Shown here piece by piece: positions 43,901 through 57,931 of a stretch of 64,000 bases of DNA. The notes under the pieces were generated by a model. That model was not told the DNA's origin. It searched no databases and worked only from the letters and a program-made list of their open reading frames with translations. Position 1 is the first letter of the stretch. Every line of letters begins with the position of its first letter. A program made the translations under genes and the position numbers. The DNA is from Daphnia carinata (Eukaryota; Arthropoda; Branchiopoda; Diplostraca; Daphniidae). The stretch covers positions 3,753,884-3,817,883 of the forward strand of contig NC_081332.1 of NCBI RefSeq assembly GCF_022539665.2. Direction: 5' to 3'.

Positions 43901-46900
43901 ACAAATAAATAAACACAGACGCATAAAAGACTACAAGTTTTTCTCGTTACATACCTGATAAGACGGTCGCGTGAATTGGGGTATGTGATCGTTGACGTCA
44001 CGGATCCGAATGGAGACGGACACAGTGGTGGTTTTGGCCTCTTTGGCCACGGCTTCTCTGGCTGTAATGGTGCAATTGGTGCCCGTCAACTCTTCGTAGT
44101 CCAGTGCCAGATGGCTCTTGACCCGGATGCTGAAAAGAGCCTCGTTGACCACGACGCCGGGGCTGATGTCAAATAGGTCGTCGTCGCATCGAATAGTCAA
44201 GTAGAAAGTCCCGTTTTTCCCCTAGAAAAATCAACGACAACAACATACGGCAGACGACATTTTTTTTTTTTAATTTTCAAAACTCTTTTCCATCACCTTT
44301 CCTGCATAATTGAATAGCATTCTCAGGGAGGGCACTAATTAGAGGGACACGGTCTTGTATTTTTTTTGTCCGTCATATCTCTGGATCTGAACGGTAAAAA
44401 AACCGGATGCATTTGAACGTTAGAGCTGTCGTGCAGCTGATGCAGTACGAAATACAACGACCTTCGGGACACGAGCCTCGAAATAATCGTCGTGGATATA
44501 TTTCGTTTCTTAATCTGGAAATCTTTCAAGTGAACAACCAGCTGCATCTAGTCAAGACCAGTCCAATCAAATGCAAAGGGGGGGGGGGGGGGGATTTTTT
44601 TTTTTTTTTTTTTTTTTCGTTGTTATTATTACACAGCTGGTTTGAGTAGCCGGCTTGCCCTTTGAGCTTCTGAGTGGGGTTTCGCTTCGAATTCATAATG
44701 TCTGATTCTAGTTCAAGAGTCACACATACGTATTTAGTTTTTTTCTTTTTAAAATAAAGCCGATTTCATTTCTGGAATGAAAAAAAAAAAAAAAAGGGAG
44801 CGGGATGGGGGGGGGGGGGGGGTGAATGTCATTATTATATCCGGACTTGTTTGGGTTTCTGTGTTTTTTGTTTTTTTTTACAGTTAGATACAATTTCTGA
44901 AGACGTAGTTAATCCTTCAAAAATGGGCACAGGTATTCGAAAACTGAGAGATATTCGACACTCGTTTAAGGAGATCTTACAAGTTTTGGTAACCAAATTG
45001 AAGAAAACAAAACAAAAAACTGACCTGGTCATAATCGTAGACTTCGGGTAAAGATTCCGATCCCAAAAAGGTGACGGGCACATTGGCCGGTGCATTCTCG
45101 TCGACTTCTGCTACGTAAGGGCCGCTAGTGCGGAAGGCCGGCGCTTGGTCATTGACATCGAGGACGAGAATGGTCACCTCAGTGGTGACACTAGGTCGAA
45201 GTGGAGAATCTTCCGTGGCCGTGATAATGAGCATCAAGGCGCCGTTGACCACGTTGGGATCCTCGCGGTCCAATTGCTGAATCAGGTAGACAACGCCATC
45301 TTTCGGATCGATGGCGAAATACTGATTGGACGGATCTAGCGAATAGATGATGCGCTGATTCACGCCTCTGTCGCCATCGATGGCCTTGACACGCAAGACG
45401 GACGTTCCCGGCTGAGCATCTTCCGCTACGCGGGTCACAGACGGTACGGTAATAAATTCCGGTCCTTGGTCGTCTTCGTCGATGAGCCGGACGAGTAGAC
45501 CGGCCGTGGCCGTGTTGATGCGTCCCTGGTCACTGGCTTGATCCTTGGCCAAGATTCGCAGTTGGTACCACGACCGTCGTTCGTAATCGAGAGGCGTCAA
45601 GCATCGCAAGATGCCCTTGCCGCCAACGGTCGTGATGGAGAACGGCATCCCGGCAACGGCTGTTTCCTCGTCGATGCCGTCTTCACCTTCCATGCCTTCC
45701 AAGCTGTAGACCACCTGATCGAGAGCGGGGGAGGGAGATAGTACGTCAATTACAAATGCATTTACTTGGCCTTGCGTTTGCTTGCCACGAACTTTCTCTC
45801 ACGAACCGGTAGGCAGGTCACGTGGTAAGTGGGTCGAATGGGTCACACTATATTGCGCCACCCACCACAAACGCAGTTAACAATAAAGACATTTTGTTTT
45901 TTTTTTTTTTTTTTTTTTTTGTTTTCGACTATAAACTAACCAGACAATGCGACAACGATTCGCCAATAGATTTTTCGCCATCTTCCTTTTTGTCGCAAAC
46001 GGATTCAAAACTCGCATCGCCCAGATGATGGGAAAAAAAAAATAGCAATGATTCAATTGTGTTTGACTCATCGGTTGGAGGTGTTTCTCAATTTCTCATT
46101 CACAGAAGCCCGAACATAATGGAAAGAAAAAGAAAAACTGATTGTTCGATTGTAATTTGCATTCGGCCAAAAAAGATTTCCCTGACTTTCCCGCACTGGT
46201 GTATCATCACACGGCCTGACAATCGAGCAATTGTTCACGAATTTCGAAAACAGAAAAAAAAAATGCTGATGTTGTCTCTTTTTTCCCCTAGAATGGTGGC
46301 TAATGACTATCATTGCAATCTCTCTACGCTGCCTATATCATTACAACGCGTTAAACACAAAAATGGGAAATACCAAAAAAAAAAAAAAAAGAAACGATTA
46401 CGGATGCAGCGCTAGCTACCATACAACTCTCTCGTGAGGTCTAATCTCTCTCTTTTTTTCTTCCTCGATGGATCTGACCCGAAAAAAGAAAAAGAAAAAC
46501 ATGGAACCGCGGAATGATGCGATTGTGTCACAAGGGCTGACATATTTCACTAGCGCGTTTAAACAAGTAGACGTACAAGAAGAGCACCGTGTAAAGACGC
46601 GTGTTCATTATGAAAGCTTCTCATGTGTGATCACACACTGAATGGCAGATGAACAATGGCTGCGAGCAACTCTCTCTTCCACCTCCTGTCTCTCTTCCCA
46701 ACCCTCCAGTCTGTGTTGTGTTAATTGACGTTGAATAATGAAACGAAAAGGTGTGCATAACCCAACTGGTGCACAACCATATAATCTAAAGAAGCCTACT
46801 GCCATATAACAATGAGGAATAAGAAAGAAAGGAAAAGAAAGCAGAACCCCACCCCACCCCCTCTCTTAAATAAAATGCAGGTGTAGGTAATATTTATGTA

Positions 46901-47156
46901 CCTCCAACTGGGCATGCGAGGAATGGAAAAAAAAATAAAAGAGAACTCGAGGGAAAAAAAAAAATAAAATAAAATAAAAGAAGTAGAAAGAATAGAGAGC
47001 AAAGTACGGTATGTTACCTGTCCGTAGACACCTTGGTCGCGGTCTGTGGCCTCTACCGTCAAGATGACAGCGGGTGGGGCGTTCTCGCGCAGCATCAGCG
47101 TGTTAGCAAAAGGCTGGAAGACGGGACGGTTGTCGTTGACGTCCTTTTTGGTTGTT

Positions 47157-47187
<31 letters not shown>

Positions 47188-47872
47188 GTTTCGGTAGGAA
47201 GTTGGTGATGTTGGGTTTCGGTCGACCAATTACGAATGAAATGTTTTCGTATTTTTTTTAGGACATCCAGGAAGAGGTAAAAAGAAAAGGAGGTAAACAT
47301 TTTGAACTAGAAAATAAAATGATTCGAATGTAGTGTGTTTTACCTCAACGATAATCAAAAGGCTTTGTCTGATGGCCTGGCCGGCGCCTATCTTGCCGTC
47401 TGTCACCGTCAGCACCAGCGAATATTCTTCTTCCGTCTTTCAAAAAAAAAACAAAAAAAAAAAAACAATAAATAAATAACAATCACCCACGTATGGCGGA
47501 CATTGTTTAATTAACGAATTAACATATTATCTCTAAATCAACTGCTAATGGTATTTTTTGTTGATTTTTTACCTCTCTGTCCAGTTCTTTGATTAACTGA
47601 AGGTCGGCTTCGTTACGGCTGACGGGCTGGATGCGTAGCAGCTCGTTAGCCACGTGACCCTGCAGTCCAAACTGGAGGGCGTCACCGTCGGCATCGGAAG
47701 CTTTGATGCGATAGATGACGCTTCCGACGGGCGTTCCTTCGGCGCCTTCTTTCAACTTGAGGACAATTTCGCCGCCGCTCTCGTCCGTCACCTCGAATCG
47801 CGGCGGTTGGTTAGCGGCCACCAAGGCCGCTAAGGCCATCAGAATCGAAACGATCCTCGCTGGGCACGCCAT
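37995..47872 (-). CDS. Large non-classical cadherin (protocadherin/CDH23-PCDH15 style)
   Basis: This is a calcium-dependent adhesion receptor. Twenty-five exons join in phase to about 1938 aa (upper-lower limits): 47872-47573, 47436-47344, 47143-47018, 45714-45025, 44221-43955, 43817-43561, 43383-43235, 43169-43037, 42963-42371, 42286-42098, 42027-41863, 41796-41633, 41561-41483, 41412-41324, 41254-41097, 41017-40426, 40349-40217, 40150-39993, 39933-39756, 39684-39428, 39319-39183, 39121-38923, 38837-38509, 38448-38314, 38241-37995. A signal peptide (ILMALAALVAA) precedes EC1. About 13 inter-repeat calcium motifs are readable (DVNDNRPVF, DEDDQGPEF, DVNDQAPAF, DVNDHIPQF, DINDNPPTF and others), with LDRE motifs. 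A membrane-proximal module (NITGAIVNVDEL, DKTRTD, LDQLFKDYNVLDT) leads to one TM helix (TAVFLAMILLLVLGLCV) and a cytoplasmic tail of about 190 aa with SNPVWRSELEPEWF. No catenin-binding motif was seen. Size and layout recall insect Cad87A/Cad74A-type cadherins; the orthologue is not settled. Confidence 0.93.
44578..44617 (+). repeat. Poly-G/poly-T tract in a cadherin intron
   Basis: A run of 16 G, one A and then 23 T lies in the 0.8-kb intron between cadherin exons 4 and 5. A second run of 16 G occurs in the same intron at 44807-44822. On the transcribed-gene sense strand these are poly-C. Confidence 0.8.
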
Positions 47873-49372
47873 TTATGTGACGATGAGATAAGACTCTTAG
47901 CTGCTACAAACCTTCTTCTCCTTTAACGACCCATGCCGGATGAGATCACCAGCAGCTTCTAAATGGCCCTGTTGTGTGTGTACACAGTCAGATGGGCAAA
48001 AGAAAGAGAACAACAAAAAGAAAAAAAAAAAAAAACACTGTTAGTAGATGGAGGGGGGACTTTGTGAATAACTCGTAACGAGATATGCAGAGCATAGCCA
48101 GCTGTGCGTGAGAACTAGAAAAGTCAATCTCAGCTTGGCTCACATTTCAGTCTAATACGTAAGACGAGAGAGAGAGAGCTAGCGAAAAAAAAAAAAAAAA
48201 AAATATGAACATCCACGCGGATAAACGTTTTAATAAGCGGATCAAAAAAAAAAAAAAAAGGAAACATTTCTTCTTTTTTTTTCACGCAAAACAGCGAATG
48301 ATAAATATCAGCACGTGGAATAGCCCACCTCGTTTGTTATTTTGTTTTGTTTTTTATGCTAATATAAAACGAATGGAATGTGTTGCTCTTAAAGTCTTAA
48401 TAGTTTTCGAAATGTTTCGCGAAACCAGCGCGGCACACGCTGGTGCCACAGTTTGACCTTGTTCACCTTATACGCGTTTTATTTTTGGGGAGGAGGCCGA
48501 CGATGATTGAGACATCAACGTAACGGTATACATCACGTAGATTTATTCCGGTGGTTCACAAGTGAACGTAACCATTTCAAAGGTGTGGTTTCAAACAAAA
48601 ATAGTTGGTGGTAGATTGAGAGCGCGAAAGCCATTAGAGTCGACGAAACGGTTTTGCCTTAATGTTTTTCTTTTTGTTTTGTTTTGTTCCAAGAAGGGAA
48701 AAATGAAGAGGGTTCCCTTGTGTGCTCTTTTCCAGAGTGATTTCCACGTAAAAAAAAAAAAAAAAAACGAAAACGGTTGTTTCCGTGATCATCTGGCGCT
48801 TCTTTAATCAGCAGGAGGCGAGAGAGCAAGAAGAAAAATAAATTTCTCGACAAGAAACGTTGAATGATTTGACTTGAATGTTGAATGAGTGGCGTAGAAA
48901 CGAATTAAGCAGGCAAGTAGGAAGAAATGACTTTGAAGAGAGGCGGGAAGTTTCAAAAACTAGCGTTTTATTTGAGATAGAATAGCTGCGATTTCTATGT
49001 GGTTCGAGGTGCTTCATCGCTTGTGCCAGTTCGTGAGTGAAAAGGGGAAAAAAAAGAAAAAGAAAAGAGAAAAACAAGCAGTCAGTGAAAATCAACAAGG
49101 AGGGAATAGGGAAATCAAAAGAGACGATGATGGAACGATGAAACACGGGGGCTGGCTCACTTCAAATGGGCGCTGGGTCATGTGTTTTTTATACACACAG
49201 CCAAAGAGTAGCTAAGTCGGCAGGCGCAAAATAAAGATTCACGAAACGGACGTGAATCACGTAGGAGTGTCTAACGCCCCTCTTCTCAACTTTTTTTTTT
49301 TCTTTCTTTCTCCACCTTTTCTACGTCGTCTTAAAGAAAGAAAAAAAAAAAAACTGCTAAATTGTCTTGCCC

Positions 49373-49398
49373 GCGTGTGTGTGTGTGTGTGTGTGTGC
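49373..49398 (+). repeat. (GT)n microsatellite
   Basis: About 12 GT dinucleotides. Similar tracts in this spacer are (CA)n near 50531-50552, (AT)n at 50695-50716 and (GAA)n near 50239-50263. Confidence 0.85.
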
Positions 49399-52300
49399 GG
49401 AACGCGCACGCCGAGCATCCTCTGTCTCACTCTTTCAAAAGCGTGAAATGTTCTCCAAGCCGAGGTCATTGACACTCTTTAGTCTCTCTTCTCCTCCTGC
49501 AACCTTAGCCGTTAAATTTTTTTTTTTTTTTTTTTTTCAAAATGAAAATTTAATTTGCATATATTTTCAAAATAAAAAGGATTGCTTGTTCTTTTTTTTT
49601 TTTTTTTTTTTTCGTGTTCTCATTAAAACGTGTCTTGTTTTTTTTTTTTTTGTAGTAGAACTGATTCACCACCATGTCGCCCTAATTGCACGCCATCCAA
49701 TCGTGATGGACTGATAAAAATCAATGGCGGTCGGTCGAGATTGTAACGGGTACGCAAATATTTCCTGGTCGTTCATTAATGAGAAAGAAAAAGAAAAAGA
49801 AAAAAAAAAAACAAAAAAACTGGGGAATGAACACAATGACAAGAATTTTTCATCCGATCGTGTTGATTGGTTGAATAGATAATCTCGTCAAGAAAGAAGG
49901 GGAGGGAAAAGAAAAAAAGCGAAATAAAAGAAACATTCCGCAAAGGATATGCAAACGAGACAAGGAGCACCACAACTTCTACCTGTTTTTTGGTTTTTTT
50001 TTTCTTATTTTATTTTATTGTACGAAAGAATTCGGATATTAATCGGCGATTATGTGGGACTCTGCTTCACAATGACAAGCGATTAAATACCACAGTCGGG
50101 CCCATTGCTAGTCGATCGACCCTAACTGGCAATCGTAATAAAACACTCCTCGAGGCAAAGGTCAGTTTCTATCCTTTTTTTTTTCCTTCTTCAATCATAA
50201 AAAAATAATTCAAAAAAAAAAAAAAAAAAAAAAAAAAAAGAAGAAGAAGAAGAAGAAGAAGAAAACCGCGGGTTCTTCCTTTTTTTTTTTCTTTCAACAT
50301 CGACTTCATAACGGAACCGCATTTCAAATCAACAATTCCATCTCATCCAGGTCAGAGGTGAACTCTACCGCCCTCATGAGCGCCTCGCGTCGGCTTCAGC
50401 CGGCCCTGAGAGGAAGAGAAGGCATTTGTTGTAGGAGTGGCCATCAAGTCGTTAAAGTCCATTTTTTTTTTTTTATTTGATTTAAGTGCTAGCATCCGCT
50501 GTTCCTTCTTCTTTCCTCCCCCCGCTAACCTACACACACACACACACACACATTCGGATCTGTCTATCTTACACCATCGTGGCGCCTGCTCAAATAAAAC
50601 ATCTTTGACCAATTGATAGTCGAGTCAGTGACACAGAGGAAGGGCGAATAGTAAAGTGGCCGTATCCCTTTCGCTTTTGAATATATACATTTTATTATAT
50701 ATATATATATATATATTAAAGGCGGGCGGCTTGGGAGCTTCTATTTGTTCACCAATTTTGAAAAAAAAAAAAAAAAAAAACAAGACAAAAGGAGGGTTCG
50801 AATGAAAATGATCAAGTCATTTAAAAAAGAATGTGCCTCAGAAGAAAAAAGCCAAAGATTTTCATTTTGCCTCCGCTTCTATACCTGTTCCAAACAAACG
50901 CTGAAAGGAGAGGGGGCTTGTTCCAGTTTTAAAAAAAACATGTGCACTTTTCACAAAGTTCCCACTGGTAAAATGAAAAGAAAAAGAGTGAGGCCTGCAT
51001 TTGGTGCTCGACCTTATCAAAATATATTTCGCCCGTGTTTCTGTTCTCCTCTTTTTGGTGAGTGCGGATGTTTTAGTTTTTCTTTTGCCTGAACAAGGGA
51101 GGGGGTCCGTGTTCTGTGTGTGTGTGTGTGTACGTTGTTAAACCATCCAACTGATGTACTTGTACGATGTACACCGGACTGAAACACAGGGGAAGACTAA
51201 GCGAGGGTGAAAATCAAAAAAAAAAAAGGAAGGGAGAGTTGGCTCAGTCTCCCTAGAAACACACCGGCCGGAAATGGCCGCAGCACATCTGCACCCCCCC
51301 TCTCTCTCTTTCGTTTTTTTTTTTTTTTTTTTTGTACGAACAACAAAGAACCGAAAGAAAATGGTTGGGGGGGAGAAGCCAAAAAGACAGGATCTATTCA
51401 GCCGGTGGTAAAATATATATATATTTTTTTTAAAGCCCTTGTCTTCCTTTTGCTCTTTTTTGTTTATCAACATGTTATAATGTAATACAAATAAAATAAC
51501 ACAGAAACTAAAAAAAAAAAATCAAGTTTTTTTCTTCTACCGTTACAATACGAGTTGTGGAAGTTTGATAAAGGAAGCAAAGGGGATTCGGTAACTGGGT
51601 GACATTTCAGATTGGCAGCGAGATTGACGCACGACTCGGCTAGTCGGGAGCAATCCGTTTCTAACGTTACACGTCACTTATGGACATAAGCCGAGATTTT
51701 TTTTCGCGCAAAACTAAGCTAAACAAAAGATGTGTTTCGTTCCCATTTCGACATCGGCAAAACGAAATACGAATCCGCAACGACGGTATTATTAACGATG
51801 TGCCCTTCTTCATTGTTATCACTTTATAAGACAAGCTGGACTAAGAAAGAACAAAACAAGTTTTCTTTTTGCCAAGCGCAAAACGAGATACATTCACGTG
51901 GAATTCAAGGTGTTCCAAAAAAAAAAAAAAATAAAAAAATAAACACAACAAGACTTGGTTAGCCCGCCTTCCGCGTACGTTTTCGGTACTCGTGACGTAA
52001 CAACAGAGAGAACAAAAGGGAATGAAAATTGGAAACATTGGCTGTTTTCTTTTTTTTTTTTTTCTTTCTTGTTGTTAAAAATGAATAACGAACGTGTATA
52101 GTAAGATGCGGGACTCGGTTTCACGTTGGAAAGAAAAAGGGAAATGAGATATTTTAAGCTGTTAGATGAAAATGTGGATCAGTCACGGACCGAATGAATA
52201 TTTCGTGCGCCCGGAGGAAGCCCAAAATTCACCTGTGAGTCGATGCGGATGTCATGACGCGCGCTCCGTGTTTCAAGTCCGTTTTATTTTATTTTATTTT

Positions 52301-53029
52301 TGTTTTTGTTTAACTCTCTTCCGGCGGGTATTTTTTTTTTTTTTTTTTTTTTTTTGAAATATTTCACTTCAATTCCAGATATCGGATGTCGATCTTGTTC
52401 ATCCAAAACGAAATTCGACGAAAAGAGGCTGCAATTTAATATCCGAACACGATTTGAGCCCGTCTTGAACTCGTCACACAAAATGTTCGTTGGCCGTCCA
52501 AATAAAAAAAAATAACACGCAAGATCGCAGCCAAAACAAAATCACCACCGTCTGAGACTGACGTTTAAAAAACAAACGCAGGGCATTGGAAATGATGTCG
52601 ATTTAATTCCACTCGACTAATGGTCTGTTTTGTCTTGATTTTGCAAGGTCGTTTTAACCGACGCACAACGACGAATAGAAAGAAAACTGATGAATCAATG
52701 AACTCGCTCACTGACAAAGTCACGCTCTACTAGAGGAGGCAAAACAAGAAGTCACGCGGAGAGAGCAGGCGGATGTGTGTCGAGCAAGGAGAACCGCTCG
52801 AAACGAACTGGTAGCCGTTCACGTGTCGACAGACGATCTCTATACGCTGGCGTTTTGTATTTTCTTTCTTTCCTTTTTTTGTTTTATTTTTGGTGGCCAT
52901 GGTAGTCGGGGCTTCCTCTGCCACCTAACTCCCCCCCCCCACCGCCCACCTTGCTTGTTTCGCTCGATGTTTACTATACTACGCTTCTCGGAATAAACAG
53001 ACCCCAACAGTGGGAGTTCGTCATGCAAG

Positions 53030-53042
53030 GCCATCTAGCGGC
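53030..53042 (-). promoter_or_regulatory. CTCF-like core site, copy 1
   Basis: The minus strand reads GCCGCTAGATGGC, matching the metazoan CTCF core pattern (CCNNYAGRKGGC). An identical 13-mer in the same orientation occurs at 56736-56748. Both lie in the gene-poor spacer between divergent promoters. Confidence 0.4.
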
Positions 53043-55995
53043 GAAATGTCGAAAAAAACAACAACATAAAAGCAAAAGAAGACAATAGAACAAGCTGATG
53101 GAAAGAAAGAAATTCAAAACCACAAAGTCGTTTTCTTTCTTTTCGAATCGAGTGATGAGAGAGAAAAGCGATTGAAGCGCGATGGGAAAATAAAAGAAAA
53201 AAAAAAAACGAGGCAACACATTTCGGAGGCTCGTTATAACAGCGTCAAAGCGCTTGATTTAGGAAAGACGGAAGAAGCAAAAAAAAAAAAAAAAAAAATT
53301 TTTTAAACATTTAGAAAATCGGAAACAATGAAACTTTCTATTCGTACAATTGACGAAAATCCGTAAGTTCATTGTTGTGTCACATAAAAATCAGTCACTC
53401 ATTCAAAGAGGCCAAATCGAAGTCATTTTCCACGAAAGACAAGAGAATAAGAAGTGGCCCCTCCGAGGACCTACAGATTTCGATTCCCTCTCTTTCGACA
53501 TGCCATAGCCAAACGAAGGACAGAACAAGAGACGGTCGTGCCGATTCACCACCTACGCCGGAACTGTGCGAATGAATGAAAAATGGGGACATTGTTGGAT
53601 GGTATAAACTCCTTTTTTTTTTTTTTTTTTTTCATGAACCCCATTCGGCCGTTACGTGGCAAAGACAAATCGATCAAATTAGCACAAAGAACCAGGAGGT
53701 CTAAACAACCAACGCCGGTCACCGTGTCCGTTTCCCTTTCACGATTTTCTTTTCATTTGTGCTGAAAGAAAAGGAGAAAAAAAAAAAAACCAAAAAAAAA
53801 TGTCCAGCTCCTTTCAGATCAAGGACCTGTGCGTGTGTGTCACAAAGCAAACAAAAACTCCCGTCGCGTCTAATCGATGATTTTTTCTTAGCAGCACCCC
53901 CCCCCCCTCGCGCTCCAATTAAGAAAGAAAAAAACAATAGAAGCCAAAAAGAAAAAGAAAAAAAAAAAAATCTGATTTTTTGATTACGTTCTCACGTACC
54001 CGAGATTGACTTAACAGACCGTGGTCATACCGTACAAGTAGCGCCGCTACTCCAACAGCCCTTTTTTTTTATTTACGAGTTTCTTTTCCCGATCGAATTC
54101 ATTGCTGCGTATCCTTTTTCTCTAATCTGTCCTCTTTTTCATTTTTTTTTTTTTTTTTTTTTTTTTAAAGCTATCGCGCTACTTTTGTTTTTTAAAGTTC
54201 CGAGGACCACTTGTCGGATGTCGGCGGTCTGAACGTGAAACCATCTGCGCGTGCGCGCTGGCCATGTTTCGTTTGTATACAACTTTTGTGGCTAACGACG
54301 GGTCGTCAGCCGAGCGTTACGGACGACTGGAACACAAGTAACAACAAGGGCAATCGAAGAAGAGAACTCATCTGGACTACGTCATGTCTCCCTATCTCTT
54401 ACACACCCTTACGTAGCGCCGCAGTGCAGAGGGCCTATGGTAAAACACACAAACAGACTTTACTACGTACATGTGCGGTTCGTATTTTTTTTTTTTTTTT
54501 TTTCAAAAATAAAAGAGAGGAAGTTAACCCGAAAGTTCCAGTTGAGTGACAAACCGAGGCGGAAATAAAAACTCCCCTGGTCTTCTTATTTTTTTGGTTA
54601 TTGTTGTAGGGGATAGAAGGTCTCTCCCCCCTCCCCTCCAGAGGAATAAGGTGGTCAACGGATGGCAACTCCGGAAGTAATCGTACATATAAAATTAGAT
54701 GGAAATGCGTAGATTAAGCACGAGATCTAGCAAACGAAAAAAAAAAAAAAATACATATATATTTGTGTTGGACTAGCGCAAGAGTTGGGAAGAGGATTCA
54801 AGCCGCAGTGAACACGACTGGAACATTTTTTTTTTTAATGTAAAACGCACTGACCATCCAGCCCAATTCTTGATTCATCCGCTTGCAGTCTACGTAGAAT
54901 AACGGAATTTTCAATCTTTGGACGGCCGAGAAATATTGGGACATAAACCGTTTGCGGCTGGATTTAAACTACATGGACAGTTTCTCTCCAAAAAGAAAAA
55001 GTTGATTTCGATTTTAGTGCGTGTCGCTTAATTATCGTTTTAAATTGCCTTGGCTACTTTTAACTTTTTACTTGAAAGAAATTTCTATTTTTTTTTTTTT
55101 TTCGCAAAGGGGAAAGTCAAAAATAATATTAAAAAAAAAAAAAAAAAAATTGCTGCCAAACATAAGGAACGGAACTCATAAGGCAAATAATGACCTGCCA
55201 TCTGTTTTCTTAGTCGACCCGCCACGGCCACGAATTTTTTGTTTTGTTTGTCAAGTGCTAGGGAAAACACCGCCGTCACTAACAGCAGGAGCCGTCAAAT
55301 TAACAAGTAAACCTCCTCCCTCTTCCTCTACTCTCTTTCTCTTTTTTCTTTGACTTCGCAACAACAAATGACCATCAGGAAGAAAGAGAGGAAGTATTAA
55401 GAGTGTTGAACGCCATTTTCCTTTAAATCGCTGCAAAACAACACAAAACAAACAAAGGCATTCTTGGCCCTCATTTCCCCGTTTAAAAAAAAAAAAAAAA
55501 AAAAGAGGCACGCAGCTAAATGAGACGGAAGCGAATTGCATTTTTTTTCTTCTCTCCTTTTAATTTTTTTTTTTTTTACTTCAAGTTCAAGGTTCGCCTG
55601 TTGCGCAACTCTTATTTATGGAGTCCAATCTACAGCCCAGACTGTTTTGCGACATTAAATATATATTTTTTTTTAAACTTCAAAGAAAAAAAAAAAAAAA
55701 AAAAAGAGCTCGTTAAGACACGGGTTCAACGTAGACCTCATTACAGCGGGGGATGACACCAAGTCCATAGACATGCAAATAAACTTAGCGGAGGGCACCC
55801 AAAATACGGGGCAGGTGAGGTACGTATAAGAGCCAACGTACATTTTCCCCTTTTTTTTTCTTTCTTTCTAAATACATGAGGGCCATAAACATTTTTTTCT
55901 TCTTCTTTTAATAAATAAAAGAGAATAAACAAAAGAAACGAAGCCGTAGGGGTTCCAGCTTCAGTTGCTTATTTGTGCGCTTCCGTTCCATTAAA

Positions 55996-56027
<32 letters not shown>

Positions 56028-56735
56028 CGTGATGCTTTTTTGTTTTTTTGTTTTCTTTTATTTTGTCAAATAGGCAAGGCGAAAACGTGGTTAAGATGGA
56101 AGAGCGTGAGCGGGGACGGAATGAAGAAGAGTCACGTTTCATGAGCTGGGAGAAGCAGAGAGGGGGGCCATCACGATCGCTTTCGGGTTGCCTAACCTAC
56201 GCTTCTCTAAACCAAACAATAGCAGCAGGTTCACAGAAGTGAACGGCCAAGAAATCGGGTCAACGGTGACGAGACACCGGGCAGTAAATCACAAAAAAGT
56301 AATTGAAGGTGCAAATAAAAAAAAAAAAAAAAAACACAAAAAAAAAAAAATCAAAAAAAAAAAATAATTCAAACGAAAATGAGCCCACGCAGATAAATTG
56401 GTTCTTTAAAAAAATTAAAAAAAAATAAAAATATTTTGTTGTTGCCCAACAATGATTGTATTCACCGGCGCAAATCAGCGCGCTTGATTACTTCTTTTTG
56501 TTTCCGTGACCGATGGGTGTCGACCGTGAAACCCCTATTTTCCAATCATCAATTCCGACGCGCGTGGGATGCAACAAGACAACACAATTCAAATAAAAAG
56601 AAAGTTTCATTCCGTTGCGGTAAAATGAAGATGAACAAAAAAAAAAAAACCAGCAAAGTGGCACAAAGATCATTGCAAGACTTTAGGAAAAAGAAAGAAA
56701 GAAAATGATCATTTGTAATTTTTTACTTTCTTTAC

Positions 56736-56748
56736 GCCATCTAGCGGC
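56736..56748 (-). promoter_or_regulatory. CTCF-like core site, copy 2
   Basis: The 13-mer GCCGCTAGATGGC is identical to copy 1, with different flanks, so it is not simply part of a longer duplicated repeat. Confidence 0.4.
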
Positions 56749-57271
56749 TGCACCATGAAACACACGCGTTCATGAGCAACAACACAAATCTTTCCCATTG
56801 AATTTGCTTCGGAAAGAGCCTCCCACCTTTTCCTTTTGATGAGCGGCTTAAAATTCAAATCAGGCACAAAGATCTCTGATCTCGAGTTAAATCCTGTTCG
56901 TATTCAATGCACTCGACGCACTTCCTCTGCACCTACGAAAATTCAATCTGGCCATCGCAAATTAATCATAGAAAAAAAAAAAAAAGAAAAAGAAAAGAAC
57001 TGCCAAGGTTTTTTGGTTGCTTACGGATACACACCCAACGAATGAAATGAGCTTGGAAACCTTCAACAACAGCTGGATCAAAATGATTGCAAGTCCATAA
57101 ACCATTCAGCGCTCGCAAACTTTGTGTTTCGCTAATTGAAAATGCCACCCCGAAAAACGGGAACCCCATTTATATTTTTGGCAGGCCAAGAAAGGCAAGT
57201 TTTACCTATGTCTTGCTTTCTCTCTCTTTCTTAGCCATGAATTCAGAGTGTCTTATACCACTCAATCAATA

Positions 57272-57272
<1 letters not shown>

Positions 57273-57304
<32 letters not shown>
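57273..57304 (+). repeat. 32-base uninterrupted poly-G tract
   Basis: Thirty-two consecutive G lie between unique flanks (ATCAATAC and AAACAAAAAAC). This is a potential G-quadruplex and length-unstable locus. Confidence 0.85.
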
Positions 57305-57305
<1 letters not shown>

Positions 57306-57892
57306 AACAAAAAACAAAGAAACGAAAAGCTCCGCCCTGCCAAAGTCAAGTCGCACTTTCTTTCTAGTCGGGATATTGTCGTCGAGTACAAAACACCGGT
57401 CGACCATATCCTTCCCATTTCTTTCTCTGGCGCGCTCTATGTGGGGTATACACAACATATCCATTGAATACATAAATATGTATCTTCAACCGAGCGCGAA
57501 AAGAATCCCTCCCTCAAAGCTTTTACACCCATCGAAATAGATCTCCCCTTTTTTTTTTTATTCGCTATACGCCTGCCGAAAAAATAAAAAATAAAATAAA
57601 AAGGGAGACAAAAACCAATAGAGACACATCAAGCGAAACGTCGTGAAAAAAGGAAAAAGCAAAGCTCTTGTTTGCCATCTCCATCAGTGCGCATCGCGAA
57701 ACAGCATATAATATCGAATTGATTGAGACGAATGGCGACGTCACACGAAAAGATGGGTCCGCACACCACGCCCAAATGGCACAACAACAGCAACTGAACG
57801 CAGGAACGGAGATGGCCAACAATAAGAAGAGGACGCGTCAGACGTTTTACACATCTCCGAACTTTGAATGAAAAGAGCGATGCCAACTTTAT

Positions 57893-57930
<38 letters not shown>
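57893..57930 (+). repeat. 38-base uninterrupted poly-G tract
   Basis: Thirty-eight consecutive G, the longest in the window, lie about 600 bp from the 32-G tract. A run of 14 G at 58707-58720 continues the trend. Confidence 0.85.

Positions 57931-57931
<1 letters not shown>

Noticed and set aside
49252-49714. Frames made of poly-Phe and poly-Lys in the spacer
   Set aside because: They arise from long T or A homopolymers and (GT)n; not protein-coding.
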